Source: Bacteroidales bacterium UBA1756 (GTDB lineage Bacteria; Bacteroidota; Bacteroidia; Bacteroidales; WCHB1-69). Taken from it: DNA of 36,828 bases. Positions 16,023-24,286 of the stretch are shown here, in pieces (position 1 is the stretch's first letter; every line of letters starts with the position of its first letter). The DNA lies in the NCBI GenBank assembly GCA_002314795.1, contig DCHI01000001.1:1-36828 (forward strand). Reading direction: 5' to 3'. A program made the position numbers and the translations under genes. The notes beneath the pieces were generated by a model. The model saw only the letters and a list, made by a program, of their open reading frames with translations, was not told the DNA's origin and did no database searches.

Positions 16023-17978
16023 TTATTGATGGGGTACTGTGTGTTTTTCCAACATTTCGTCGATGGTTGTGCGGATGAGTTTGACGAAATCGGCCACCGG
16101 CATCGTGCCTTTGTCGCCAGCACCGTGCTCTCTCACGGAGACGGTACCTTCGGCTTCTTCTTTTTCACCTACGATAACCATATACGGAATCTTGCGGACT
16201 TCGGCGTCACGGATTTTTCTGCCGGCCTTTTCGTTACGTTCGTCAACGATGGCACGGAAGTCATTGTCGTCCAAAATGTCGCGGACCTTGCGAGCGTAGT
16301 CGAGATATTTTTCACTGATAGGCAGAATGATAACCTGATCCGGAGTGAGCCAGAGCGGGAAGTTGCCGCCGGTGTGTTCGAGCAGTACGGCAACAAAACG
16401 TTCCATAGAACCGAACGGAGCACGGTGAATCATAACGGGACGCTGCTTGCTTTGGTCGGCAGCCGTGTATTCCAGTTGGAAGCGTTCAGGAAGGTTGTAG
16501 TCAACCTGGATGGTTCCGAGTTGCCATTTTCTACCGATGGCATCCTTCACCATAAAGTCGAGTTTCGGACCGTAGAAAGCGGCTTCGCCGTATTCAACCA
16601 CGGTGTTGAGGTTCTTTTCCTGAGAAGCTTCAATGATAGCTCTTTCTGCTTTTTCCCAGTTCTCATCAGTACCGATGTATTTGGACTTGTTGTTGGGGTC
16701 ACGAAGGGAAATCTGAGCAACGTAATCTTTAAAGTCTAACGCTCTGAAAATGTACATAATAATGTCGATTACCTTGCAGAATTCTTCCTTGATCTGGTCG
16801 CTGGTGCAGAAAAGGTGAGCATCGTCCTGGGTGAAGGAACGGACGCGGGTAAGTCCGTGAAGTTCACCACTTTGTTCGTAACGATAAACCGTACCGAACT
16901 CAGCCAAACGCAACGGAAGGTCACGATAGGAACGCGGTTTGCAAGCGTAGATTTCACAGTGGTGAGGACAGTTCATCGGTTTGAGGAAGTACTCTTCGCC
17001 CTCTTGCGGAGTCGTAATCGGACGGAAGGAGTCGGCGGCATATTTCTGGTAGTGACCGGAGGTTTTGTAAAGGTCCACATTTCCAATGTGAGGAGTGATG
17101 ACCTGAAGATAACCGTGTCTTTTCTGTACCTTAATCAAGAAACGTTCCAGACGTTTGCGGAGGTCGGTTCCTTTCGGGAGCCACAATGGAAGACCTTGTC
17201 CCACCTTCTGTGAGAAGGTGAAAAGTTCCATTTCCTTGCCCAATTTTCTGTGGTCGCGCTTTTTAGCTTCTTCCAGCATAACGAGGTATTCATCCAATTC
17301 CTTTTTCTTCGGGAAGGTGATACCGTAAATACGGGTGAGCTGTTTGCGTTTTTCATCGCCACGCCAGTATGCGCCAGCGGTGTTGATTAACTTGATGGCC
17401 TTGATGGGAGCGGTATTGAACAAGTGCGGTCCGCGGCAAAGATCGGTAAATGCGCCACTTTCGTAGAAGGTGATGGTGCCGTCTTCCAAATCGTTGATTA
17501 ATTCAACTTTGTAAATTTCATCTTTTTTGGAAAAATAATCGAGGGCTTCTTTTTTAGAAACTTCCTTGCGGATGAACTGCATTTTGCCGGCAGCGAGTTC
17601 CTGCATTTTGGCTTCGATGGCTGGAAAATCATCGGAAGAGATGGTCTGATCCATAAAATCGATGTCGTAGTAGAAACCGTTTTCAATGCTCGGTCCGATA
17701 CCGAATTTTGCGTTCGGGTAAAGTTCGGAGATGGCAGCGGCCATCAAGTGAGCGGAAGAGTGCCAATAAACGGCTTTCCCTTCGGGGTCGTTCCACGTCA
17801 ACAGTGTGACGGAAGCGTCTTCGTTGATTTCAAAATTGAGGGCAACAACTTTGTCGTTAACTTTGGCAGCCAATACGTTACGTGCCAACCCTTCACTAAT
17901 GCTCAAGGCAATGTCATAGGGAGTCGTCCCTTTCTCAAATTCTTTAACAGAATTATCAGGTAAAGTAATGTGAATCAT
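16023..17978 (-). CDS. thrS: threonine--tRNA ligase
   Basis: 651 residues, the usual full length. Domain order: TGS (1-60, beginning MIHITLPDNSVKEF), the editing domain with the HSSAH zinc-binding motif (about 73-77) and later CRGPH, the class II catalytic core with MNCPHHCEIY and the motif 2 Arg region (YRYEQSGELHGLTRVRSFTQDDAH), motif 3 (HRAPFGSMERF), and a C-terminal anticodon-binding domain (WLTPDQVIILPISEKY). It charges tRNA-Thr. In many bacteria thrS is followed by infC-rpmI-rplT; here the downstream gene is a lipoprotein gene. A TACCTTTG box is found 38 bases upstream. Confidence 0.97.
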   Translation of the reverse strand: MIHITLPDNSVKEFEKGTTPYDIALSISEGLARNVLAAKVNDKVVALNFEINEDASVTLLTWNDPEGKAVYWHSSAHLMAAAISELYPNAKFGIGPSIENGFYYDIDFMDQTISSDDFPAIEAKMQELAAGKMQFIRKEVSKKEALDYFSKKDEIYKVELINDLEDGTITFYESGAFTDLCRGPHLFNTAPIKAIKLINTAGAYWRGDEKRKQLTRIYGITFPKKKELDEYLVMLEEAKKRDHRKLGKEMELFTFSQKVGQGLPLWLPKGTDLRKRLERFLIKVQKRHGYLQVITPHIGNVDLYKTSGHYQKYAADSFRPITTPQEGEEYFLKPMNCPHHCEIYACKPRSYRDLPLRLAEFGTVYRYEQSGELHGLTRVRSFTQDDAHLFCTSDQIKEEFCKVIDIIMYIFRALDFKDYVAQISLRDPNNKSKYIGTDENWEKAERAIIEASQEKNLNTVVEYGEAAFYGPKLDFMVKDAIGRKWQLGTIQVDYNLPERFQLEYTAADQSKQRPVMIHRAPFGSMERFVAVLLEHTGGNFPLWLTPDQVIILPISEKYLDYARKVRDILDDNDFRAIVDERNEKAGRKIRDAEVRKIPYMVIVGEKEEAEGTVSVREHGAGDKGTMPVADFVKLIRTTIDEMLEKHTVPHQ

Positions 17979-18015
17979 TATGTTAGTTTTATTTTATGGT
18001 CTTAAAAAAACGTGG

Positions 18016-18023
18016 CAAAGGTA
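18016..18023 (-). promoter_or_regulatory. thrS promoter box
   Basis: The minus strand reads TACCTTTG followed by C, exact -7 match, 38 bases before the thrS ATG at 17978. It lies back-to-back with the hutU promoter. Confidence 0.55.
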
Positions 18024-18078
18024 CATCATTTTTTTGAGTTGATGGATAATAACAAAATTAATATTATAGAAAAAATCG

Positions 18079-18086
18079 TACTTTTG
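18079..18086 (+). promoter_or_regulatory. hutU promoter box
   Basis: TACTTTTG followed by CAACCC, exact -7 match. With transcription starting a few bases downstream, the GTG at 18097 would have almost no leader, which favours the ATG at 18121 as start codon. Confidence 0.55.
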
Positions 18087-18120
18087 CAACCCTTTTGTGA
18101 TAATCTTTAAAAATGATAAT

Positions 18121-20121
18121 ATGATGACTTTGCAAGAATTTCAACAGGATATCAGACAAGGTATTCCTTCTCAATTGCCTGATCCAAAACCTTATGACAC
18201 AACTATTAACCACGCTCCCAAACGCAAGGACATTTTGACTCCTGCCGAAAAGAAGCTCGCCCTCCGCAACGCCCTCCGTTACTTTGACCCGTCGGTGCAC
18301 GCTACGCTCATTCCCGAGTTTGTGGAAGAACTTCATAAGTACGGCAGAATCTATATGTACCGCCTTCGTCCTGACTACGAAATGTATGCCCGCCCGATTG
18401 AACAGTACCCCGCTAAGTGCCAACAGGCCGCAGCCATTATGCTGATGATTCAGAATAACTTGGATCCCGCCGTCGCTCAGCACCCGCACGAATTGATTAC
18501 TTACGGTGGCAATGGTGCCGTTTTTCAGAATTGGGCTCAGTACCGCCTCGTGATGAAATACCTTTCCGAAATGACCGATGAACAAACCCTCGTGATGTAC
18601 TCCGGTCATCCGCTCGGACTGTTCCCGTCACACAAAGACGCTCCCCGCGTGGTCGTGACCAACGGTATGGTTATTCCAAACTATTCAAAACCAGACCATT
18701 GGGAAAAATTCAATGCGATGGGCGTTAGTCAGTACGGCCAAATGACCGCCGGTTCTTATATGTACATCGGACCGCAGGGCATCGTTCACGGAACGACCAT
18801 TACTGTTTTGAATGCAGCTCGTAAAATTGGTGGCGGCGCTGCCGGTAAGTTGTTCATCACTGCCGGTTTAGGTGGTATGTCAGGCGCTCAGCCCAAAGCC
18901 GGTGACATTGCTGGTGTCGTCTCCATTACGGCTGAAATCAACCCGAGCGCCACGCAGAAACGTTACGCTCAAGGTTGGGTGGATGAGGTTCACGAAAACT
19001 TGGACGAACTTTTCGTCGCTGTGAATGACGCACGTGCCAAGAAAATTGCCAAATCGTTTGCTTATCAAGGCAATGTCGTTGATCTTTGGGAATATTGTGC
19101 TGCCAAGGGAATCCAGGTGGATCTTGGCTCCGACCAAACCTCACTCCATAATCCGTGGGCCGGTGGTTACTATCCTGTCGGTCAATCTTTTGAAGAATCA
19201 AAGGTGATGATGGCTGAAAATCCGGAAAAGTTCAAAGCCGCCGTCCAAGAAAGTCTCCGTCGTCAAATTGCCGCAATCAACAAGCTGACTGTCAACGGAA
19301 TGTATTTCTTCGACTATGGGAATGCTTTCCTTTTGGAATCCAGTCGTGCCGGCGCCGATGTCTTGAAAGCGGACGGTACTTTCCGCTATCCTTCTTACGT
19401 TCAAGATATTATGGGACCTATGTGCTTCGATTATGGCTTCGGACCTTTCCGTTGGGTTTGCACGTCCGGAAAACCGGAAGACTTAGCCGTTACCGACGAA
19501 CTCGCCTTGGAAGTACTTCGCAATCTCAGCAAGGACGCACCCGCTGAAATCCGTCAACAGATGAAGGACAATATCACTTGGATTGAAGGTGCTCAGGCCA
19601 ATCATCTGGTCGTCGGTTCCCAAGCCCGTATTTTGTATGCTGACGAGCAGGGCCGTACGCAGATTGCGTTAGCTTTCAACAAGGCCATCCGTGAGGGCCG
19701 TCTTTCCGCACCTGTGGTCTTAGGCCGTGACCATCACGATGTTTCCGGCACGGACAGCCCGTTCCGTGAAACGTCCAACATTTACGACGGTTCCTCCTTC
19801 ACCGCTGATATGGCCGTCCAGAACGTCATTGGCGACTCTTTCCGCGGTGCTACGTGGGTCAGCATTCACAATGGCGGCGGTGTCGGCTGGGGCGAGGTAA
19901 TGAATGGTGGCTTCGGTATGGTGCTCGATGGCAGTGCCGATGCAGACCGTCGTCTTCAATGTATGCTTTATTGGGACGTCAACAATGGCATTTCTCGTCG
20001 CGCCTGGGCTCGTAACGATGGCGCCCTTTTTGCAATCAAACGTGCGATGAACCTCAATCCGAACCTGAAAGTCACCATCCCGAATTTGGCTGATGACGCA
20101 TTGATTGACAGTGCTTTCTAA
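18121..20121 (+). CDS. hutU: urocanate hydratase
   Basis: 666 residues from the ATG at 18121; the ATG at 18124 is equally possible, and the GTG at 18097 is rejected because of the promoter position. It hydrates urocanate to imidazolonepropionate in histidine breakdown, using tightly bound NAD. Family blocks are clear: GGLGGMSGAQPKAGDIAG, LGSDQTSLHNPWAGGYYP, NGMYFFDYGNAF and GPMCFDYGFGPFRWVC with the active-site region. The length matches the long Bacteroidota form rather than the ~555-residue Bacillus form. No hutI, ftcD, fchA or hutG lies beside it, and it is a separate unit with its own promoter and terminator. Confidence 0.96.
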   Translation: MMTLQEFQQDIRQGIPSQLPDPKPYDTTINHAPKRKDILTPAEKKLALRNALRYFDPSVHATLIPEFVEELHKYGRIYMYRLRPDYEMYARPIEQYPAKCQQAAAIMLMIQNNLDPAVAQHPHELITYGGNGAVFQNWAQYRLVMKYLSEMTDEQTLVMYSGHPLGLFPSHKDAPRVVVTNGMVIPNYSKPDHWEKFNAMGVSQYGQMTAGSYMYIGPQGIVHGTTITVLNAARKIGGGAAGKLFITAGLGGMSGAQPKAGDIAGVVSITAEINPSATQKRYAQGWVDEVHENLDELFVAVNDARAKKIAKSFAYQGNVVDLWEYCAAKGIQVDLGSDQTSLHNPWAGGYYPVGQSFEESKVMMAENPEKFKAAVQESLRRQIAAINKLTVNGMYFFDYGNAFLLESSRAGADVLKADGTFRYPSYVQDIMGPMCFDYGFGPFRWVCTSGKPEDLAVTDELALEVLRNLSKDAPAEIRQQMKDNITWIEGAQANHLVVGSQARILYADEQGRTQIALAFNKAIREGRLSAPVVLGRDHHDVSGTDSPFRETSNIYDGSSFTADMAVQNVIGDSFRGATWVSIHNGGGVGWGEVMNGGFGMVLDGSADADRRLQCMLYWDVNNGISRRAWARNDGALFAIKRAMNLNPNLKVTIPNLADDALIDSAF

Positions 20122-20219
20122 GTAGGAGGTGAGAAGTAGGAAGTAGGAAGTAAGAAGTAAGAAGTAAGAAGTAAGAAGTAAGAAGTAAGAAGTAAGAAGT
20201 AAGAAGTAAGAAGTAGGAG
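20122..20219 (+). repeat. 14-copy heptamer tandem repeat (GTAAGAA)
   Basis: The repeat begins at the base after the hutU stop codon. Units at 20122-20149 are variants (GTAGGAG, GTGAGAA, GTAGGAA twice). Nine exact GTAAGAA units fill 20150-20212, and a last variant GTAGGAG ends at 20219, overlapping the terminator stem. The degenerate edges and exact centre suggest growth by slippage in the middle. Confidence 0.95.
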
Positions 20220-20254
20220 GGTTCTCTTCTAAAAAGGAGGGAACCCTCTTTTAT
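20217..20254 (+). terminator. hutU terminator
   Basis: Arms GAGGGTTC (20217-20224) and GAACCCTC (20241-20248) are perfectly complementary and followed by TTTTATTT. The 5' arm starts within the last heptamer unit. Confidence 0.8.
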
Positions 20255-20281
20255 TTACTTGGATAGCGTTCCCCTTTCCCC

Positions 20282-20317
20282 AACCTTATAAACTTTACAA
20301 ACTTTATGAACTTTATA
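20282..20317 (+). repeat. four-copy 9-base tandem repeat (AACTTTATA)
   Basis: Four adjacent units AACCTTATA, AACTTTACA, AACTTTATG and AACTTTATA. It lies 62 bases after the heptamer array, in the same intergenic gap between convergent hutU and rpsP, and has an unrelated unit. Confidence 0.85.
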
Positions 20318-20321
20318 AACT

Positions 20322-20357
20322 AAAAAAAACCATCCCTTTTGAGAATGGCTTTTTTTT
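20322..20357 (-). terminator. rpsP terminator
   Basis: Read on the minus strand, AAAAAAGCCATTC (from 20355) pairs with GGATGGTTTTTT (20335-20324) through a stem with two G-T pairs, and ends in eight T residues. Confidence 0.75.
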
Positions 20358-20379
20358 ATTATGAAAAAGAAAAAAATTC

Positions 20380-20958
20380 TTATTCAGCGGCAGGAGCTTC
20401 CGTTTCTTCTGCGGGAGCTTCGGTAGCGGCTTCTGCTTCAGCAGCGGCAGCAGCTTCTTCTTCAGCTTTTCTCTTCGCTTCGGCTTCAGCTTCAGCAACG
20501 GCAGCCAACTTAGCAGCAACCTTAGCCGTCATAGCTTCTTTTACCTTCGTTTCAGCTTCGAGACGTTTTTCCATCTCTTTCTTAGCTGCCTTCTGGTTTT
20601 CAATCTTGATGTTGTTCATCTTGGAAATTCTTTCTTGTTTCCAAGCATCGAACTTGCTTTGAGCTTGAGCTTCAGTGAGGGCACCTTTAGCGATACCGCC
20701 ACGGAGGTGTTTCATCAAATAAACGCCTTCGTGTCTGAGAATAGCGTGAGCCGTTTCTGACGGGCAAGCACCAACTTCTACCCAATAAAGAGCTCTGTCG
20801 AAGTCAATGTTTACGTCAGCGGGATTAGTCATAGGATTGTACGTACCAAGTCTTTCGATATAACGTCCGTCTCGTGGTGCGCGACCATCCGCGACTACAA
20901 TGTGATAAAAAGGCTGATTCTTTTTACCGTGTCTTTGTAATCTGATTCTTGTTGCCAT
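20380..20958 (-). CDS. rpsP: ribosomal protein S16 with long C-terminal extension
   Basis: 192 residues. The first ~85 are the S16 core (MATRIRLQRHGKKNQPFYHIVVADGR and GTYNPM), which binds 16S rRNA in the small subunit body. Residues about 105-192 form an extension of Ala, Glu and Lys (KRKAEEEAAAAAEAEA), predicted helical or coiled-coil, ending in TEAPAEETEAPAAE. Long S16 forms are common in Bacteroidota, so this is lineage-typical rather than aberrant. The extension DNA is low in complexity. The tRNA-Arg gene lies 41 bases upstream on the same strand, and no separate promoter box is seen between them. Confidence 0.95.
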   Translation of the reverse strand: MATRIRLQRHGKKNQPFYHIVVADGRAPRDGRYIERLGTYNPMTNPADVNIDFDRALYWVEVGACPSETAHAILRHEGVYLMKHLRGGIAKGALTEAQAQSKFDAWKQERISKMNNIKIENQKAAKKEMEKRLEAETKVKEAMTAKVAAKLAAVAEAEAEAKRKAEEEAAAAAEAEAATEAPAEETEAPAAE

Positions 20959-20999
20959 TTGTTAAATGATTTGGTAAATAAATTTTGGTAAAAAATTTG

Positions 21000-21073
21000 T
21001 GACCCCGACAGGATTCAAACCTGTAACCTTTTGATCCGTAGTCAAATGCTCTATTCAGTTGAGCTACGGGGCC
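21000..21073 (-). tRNA. tRNA-Arg (ACG anticodon)
   Basis: 74 bases on the minus strand. The acceptor stem GGCCCCG pairs with CGGGGTC (one G-T) with discriminator A; CCA is not encoded. The anticodon stem TTTGA/TCAAA holds the loop CTACGGA, giving anticodon ACG (inosine-modified in vivo, reading CGN codons). The T arm contains GGTTTGAATCC-like bases. It lies just upstream of rpsP on the same strand. Confidence 0.93.
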
Positions 21074-21094
21074 ATTCCCTCTTTTTTGGGACTG

Positions 21095-21102
21095 CAAAAA
21101 TA
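21095..21102 (-). promoter_or_regulatory. promoter box of tRNA-Arg (and possibly rpsP)
   Basis: The minus strand reads TATTTTTG followed by C, exact -7 match, 22 bases before the 5' end of the tRNA. Confidence 0.55.
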
Positions 21103-21371
21103 CAACTTTTTTGTTTCGTCGTCATTTGTTTTACTTTTTTTTTCTCTTTTTTTTAATGATTGATAAAATATTGACTTATAATTAAATATATCAGGATATA
21201 AAGTTCGTTTCGGAGAAATTCTAACTTTATTTCCTATTTCTTCAAGAATAAAAGGTGTTTTTTCGGAGAAAATGATTGCGCCCGCCCGCATCGACGCCTC
21301 GCCTTGTCTTTTGCTCCGCACTCCCTGCCTTGCCCGTTTTGTCACTTCGTTTCGGAAATGAAGTTTTTCTT
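21103..21371. other. non-coding gap between divergent units
   Basis: The 347 bases between the tRNA (21073) and the dehydratase gene (21421) hold no convincing gene. The part near the tRNA is AT-rich; bases about 21270-21340 are rich in C on the plus strand. Promoter boxes pointing outward lie at each end (21095-21102 minus, 21372-21379 plus). A minus-strand frame through the region overlaps the tRNA and has no family-like features. Confidence 0.6.
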
Positions 21372-21379
21372 TACTTTTG
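21372..21379 (+). promoter_or_regulatory. promoter box of the second APE gene block
   Basis: TACTTTTG followed by CACC, exact -7 match, 41 bases before the ATG at 21421. Confidence 0.55.
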
Positions 21380-21420
21380 CACCTCGTTGTTACCTTTTTA
21401 TTATCTGACTGATTTTTCTG

Positions 21421-21840
21421 ATGGATTTCCCGATTGATGCACTTTCCCTTATTCCTCAAAGAAAACCTATCGTATTGATAGATAAATTGTTGTTTAGTGA
21501 TGAACAGCGTTCTGTCACTTCGTTTTCTGTTTCAGACGACTGCGTTTTCGTGACCGACGGAGAATTGTCAGCTGCGGGTTTGATGGAAAATATTGCTCAA
21601 ACCTGCGCCGCCCGCATCGGTTTTGTCTATTGGAATCGTCCACTCCGCATCGGCGTGGTCGGGGCTTTGAAGAATTTTACGGTAACACGTCTCCCTCACG
21701 CGGGTGAAACCCTGACGACCACCATCCGCAAGGTCCTCTTCGTAGAACCTGCCCTGGTTGTCAATGCCGTGACACGCATCGGTGAAGAAGTCGTGGCCGA
21801 GGGGGAGATGAAAGTATTTCTAACTGAAAATGAAGGATAG
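21421..21840 (+). CDS. hotdog dehydratase, ApeP-like (COG4706 type)
   Basis: 139 residues, a single hotdog domain. The start region LSLIPQRKPIVLIDKLL and the block AAGLMENIAQTCAARIGF are characteristic of the predicted 3-hydroxyacyl-ACP dehydratases of COG4706, called ApeP in aryl polyene clusters. ApeP works with the FabZ-like ApeI, and an ApeI-like gene is present at 27172. Together they would remove water from the 3-hydroxyacyl-ACP after each ketoreduction. The typical FabZ histidine motif HFPGxP is absent, consistent with its being the partner subunit. It is the first gene of the second block and overlaps the next by 11 bases. Confidence 0.85.
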   Translation: MDFPIDALSLIPQRKPIVLIDKLLFSDEQRSVTSFSVSDDCVFVTDGELSAAGLMENIAQTCAARIGFVYWNRPLRIGVVGALKNFTVTRLPHAGETLTTTIRKVLFVEPALVVNAVTRIGEEVVAEGEMKVFLTENEG

Positions 21841-22276
21841 TAAGATGGAATCACTGTTTGTAGAAAAAGAAATTGAAGTCCGCTTCAACGAAGTGGATCC
21901 GGTGGGCATTGTTTGGCACGGCTCTTACGCCACCTATTTCGAGATGGCCCGCGAAGCATTCGGAAAAAAATATGGTTTGGATTACCTTTACATTTTTTCA
22001 AACGGCTGCTACGCGCCCCTCGTGGACTTGGATTTCCATTTTAAACGGCCGCTTCGCTATCCCGACTGCGCCATCGTAGTCGCTCGCTATCGTCCGACAC
22101 TTGCCGCCAAAATCATCTTTGATTACGAAATTTATCGCGCCGCATCGCACGAATTGGTGGCCACCGGAAGTTCCGTTCAGGTCTTCATAGACAAGTCATT
22201 CCAACTGATTCTTTCTTCTCCTTCTTTTTATGAGGATTGGAAGATTAAAAACAACGTTTTACCCACCGTTGAATAG
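21830..22276 (+). CDS. acyl-CoA/ACP thioesterase, 4HBT family (ApeK-like)
   Basis: 148 residues; a start at 21845 (MESLFVEK) is also possible and would remove the overlap with the dehydratase. The hotdog signature RFNEVDPVGIVWHGSYATYFE contains the conserved Asp (D23) of 4-hydroxybenzoyl-CoA thioesterases and YbgC-like enzymes. In APE clusters such a thioesterase probably proofreads or releases acyl chains from the ACP. It is cytoplasmic. A gap of 188 bases with its own promoter box follows. Confidence 0.88.
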   Translation: MKDSKMESLFVEKEIEVRFNEVDPVGIVWHGSYATYFEMAREAFGKKYGLDYLYIFSNGCYAPLVDLDFHFKRPLRYPDCAIVVARYRPTLAAKIIFDYEIYRAASHELVATGSSVQVFIDKSFQLILSSPSFYEDWKIKNNVLPTVE

Positions 22277-22367
22277 TCCGTTTCCTCGTACATCAGGCCA
22301 CAAAATCCTTTGTCCATTCTCCGGAAAGTGAATTCGGGACGATGGTTTTTCTTCAAAAAATTATTAT

Positions 22368-22375
22368 TATTTTTG
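22368..22375 (+). promoter_or_regulatory. internal promoter before the ketosynthase fusion gene
   Basis: TATTTTTG followed by CACCC, exact -7 match, in the 188-base gap after the thioesterase gene and 90 bases before the ATG at 22465. The genes from here to 35135 could form one separate transcript. Confidence 0.5.
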
Positions 22376-22464
22376 CACCCTTGTTTTTGCAACAAGAATG
22401 AGTGTGATTTTATTACGGCACAGCGTTTTACGCATTTGCTAACGAATGAGAATTTGGCAAGGTT

Positions 22465-24249
22465 ATGATATTTAATATTGGTGACAACATCGTTTCTCCA
22501 TTGGGCTGGACCAGTGACGAAAATTGGTGTTCTGTACTGGAAGGCAAGAGTGGCGGACGATTGTGCATCGACAGTCTCGGCGTTCCAGAACCTTTTTTTG
22601 CTTCGCTTTTGGATGATGATGAATTGGAAACAAAATTTTTACAACTTAGGCATTCTCAAGATGTTAATTATACCAAGTTGGAAAAAATGGCCATCATTTC
22701 CGTGGCTGATGCGTTGTCAGTTTCCGGCATTTCCCCACAATCCGACGAAGTGGTTTTGATTCTTTCTACCACCAAAGGAAATGTGGAATTGTTGGAAACC
22801 TCCCTCACCCACGACCGCGCCTATCTGACCTATTCCGCCCAGCGAATTGCCGACTATTTCCGCATCCCAACAGCTCCGGTTGTTGTCAGTAACGCCTGCA
22901 TCTCCGGCTGTGCGGCACAAGTGACCGCCAATCGTTTGCTGCATCGTGGCGGTTTCCGCTATGCTATCGTTTGTGGCGTTGATGTCCTTTCAAAATTTAT
23001 TGTATCTGGTTTCCAGTCTTTTAAGGCGCTTTCGGCGGAACAATGCAAGCCATTTGATGCCCATCGTACCGGTCTGAATCTGGGCGAGGCCGCGGCGACC
23101 ATCGTTTATGCAAAAGACAGAAAGGATGTCCGCCCCGACTGCCCGTGCGCGTGTCTCGTTGCCGGCGCTATCTGCAACGATGCCAATCACATTTCAGGTC
23201 CCTCGCGCACGGCCGAAGGACTTACCTCCGCGCTGTCGCAGATTCTTGCCAGCGTTGATTCCGACCGTATCGCTTTCGTGAATGCGCACGGAACTGCCAC
23301 GCGCTACAATGACGATATGGAGTCGGTGGCACTTTCACGGACGGGGCTTTCCAACCTGCCCGTCAACAGTTTGAAAGGTTATTTTGGGCATACGTTAGGG
23401 GCCGCCGGAATCTTGGAAGTCATCCTATCTACTCGTCAGTTGCAGCACCACACCATCCTTCGCACCTTGGGTTGCGAAGAACCTGGAACGGTTCAGCCCG
23501 TCCGCCCGACGCAGAAACAGGAAAGTACGGACAAGTCCTCTTTCGTCAAGATGATTTCTGGCTTTGGTGGCGGCAATGCGGCACTTTTGGTTTCGTTGGA
23601 AACACCGAACTCCGTGAAAAAAAATAACCTTGCGGAAGTTGCCCCGATTCGTGTGCTGGCACAGGATTTGTGCTACGATGGGCTTTGGGTGCGTCCGGAC
23701 GGTTCGACCTGGCAACCGGAAATTGCCGATCCCAAAAGGTGGATGTCCGAACTGTATCGGCAGTTGGATCTGAATTATCCGAAGTTTTTTAAAATGGATA
23801 AGCTCTCCAAGTTAGGCACTTTGGCCGCTGAAATGGTGATGCGGCACGTTGGCCAAGCCACCGATGAACTGAAAAGTGACTGGGCTGTCGTCTGCTTCAA
23901 TCGGGCGTCTTCGTTGGACGATGACCGTTCCTACCAGAACACCATCGCCGATGCCGACAATTACTTCCCCAGCCCTTCCGTCTTTGTCTATACTTTGGCC
24001 AATATCGTGGCGGGCGAGCTGGCCATCAAGTACAGAATATTGGGGGAAACTTCGTTTTATATCGCTGAGCATCCGGACGTAATGCAGATGGAACGCGCCT
24101 TCGCAGACGTTTTAGACTTGACTCCGGCACGTTTTGTCCTCGGCGGATGGCTCGATTTTGACAATGGACACTGCTCCGTGCGTCTCTTCATCGTTAGCCG
24201 TTCCAACGATGAAAAACTGCCGCGCTTTGATGAAATGATTTTGGAATAA
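22465..24249 (+). CDS. ketosynthase fused to a C-terminal ketosynthase-like domain
   Basis: 594 residues. Residues 1-380 are a FabF-type ketosynthase with an intact C145 (SNACISGCA), H275 (NAHGTAT), K304 and H309 (GHTLGAAG), so it should be catalytic. Residues about 394-594 form a second domain, including KLSKLGTLAAEMVM, DWAVVCFNRASS and FPSPSVFVYTLANIVAGELA. This resembles the short beta-ketoacyl synthase N-terminal-like family (PF13723 type) that accompanies APE clusters as a separate ~200-residue protein; it has no active-site Cys. The fusion would hold both in a fixed ratio. An ACP gene follows after 37 bases. The C-terminal family call is from pattern memory and less certain than the ketosynthase. 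Confidence 0.85.
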   Translation: MIFNIGDNIVSPLGWTSDENWCSVLEGKSGGRLCIDSLGVPEPFFASLLDDDELETKFLQLRHSQDVNYTKLEKMAIISVADALSVSGISPQSDEVVLILSTTKGNVELLETSLTHDRAYLTYSAQRIADYFRIPTAPVVVSNACISGCAAQVTANRLLHRGGFRYAIVCGVDVLSKFIVSGFQSFKALSAEQCKPFDAHRTGLNLGEAAATIVYAKDRKDVRPDCPCACLVAGAICNDANHISGPSRTAEGLTSALSQILASVDSDRIAFVNAHGTATRYNDDMESVALSRTGLSNLPVNSLKGYFGHTLGAAGILEVILSTRQLQHHTILRTLGCEEPGTVQPVRPTQKQESTDKSSFVKMISGFGGGNAALLVSLETPNSVKKNNLAEVAPIRVLAQDLCYDGLWVRPDGSTWQPEIADPKRWMSELYRQLDLNYPKFFKMDKLSKLGTLAAEMVMRHVGQATDELKSDWAVVCFNRASSLDDDRSYQNTIADADNYFPSPSVFVYTLANIVAGELAIKYRILGETSFYIAEHPDVMQMERAFADVLDLTPARFVLGGWLDFDNGHCSVRLFIVSRSNDEKLPRFDEMILE

Positions 24250-24286
24250 TTATAGATTTTTTGTCTAAAGACTTAATACACAGACT

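Noticed and set aside
20122..20219. GTAAGAA array as a CRISPR array
   Set aside because: Units are 7 bases with no spacers between them and there are no cas genes; it is a simple tandem repeat.
21064..21459. 131-residue minus-strand frame across the gap before the dehydratase
   Set aside because: It overlaps the tRNA-Arg gene and the dehydratase start, is very rich in Lys/Arg from AT-rich DNA, and shows no family-like segment.
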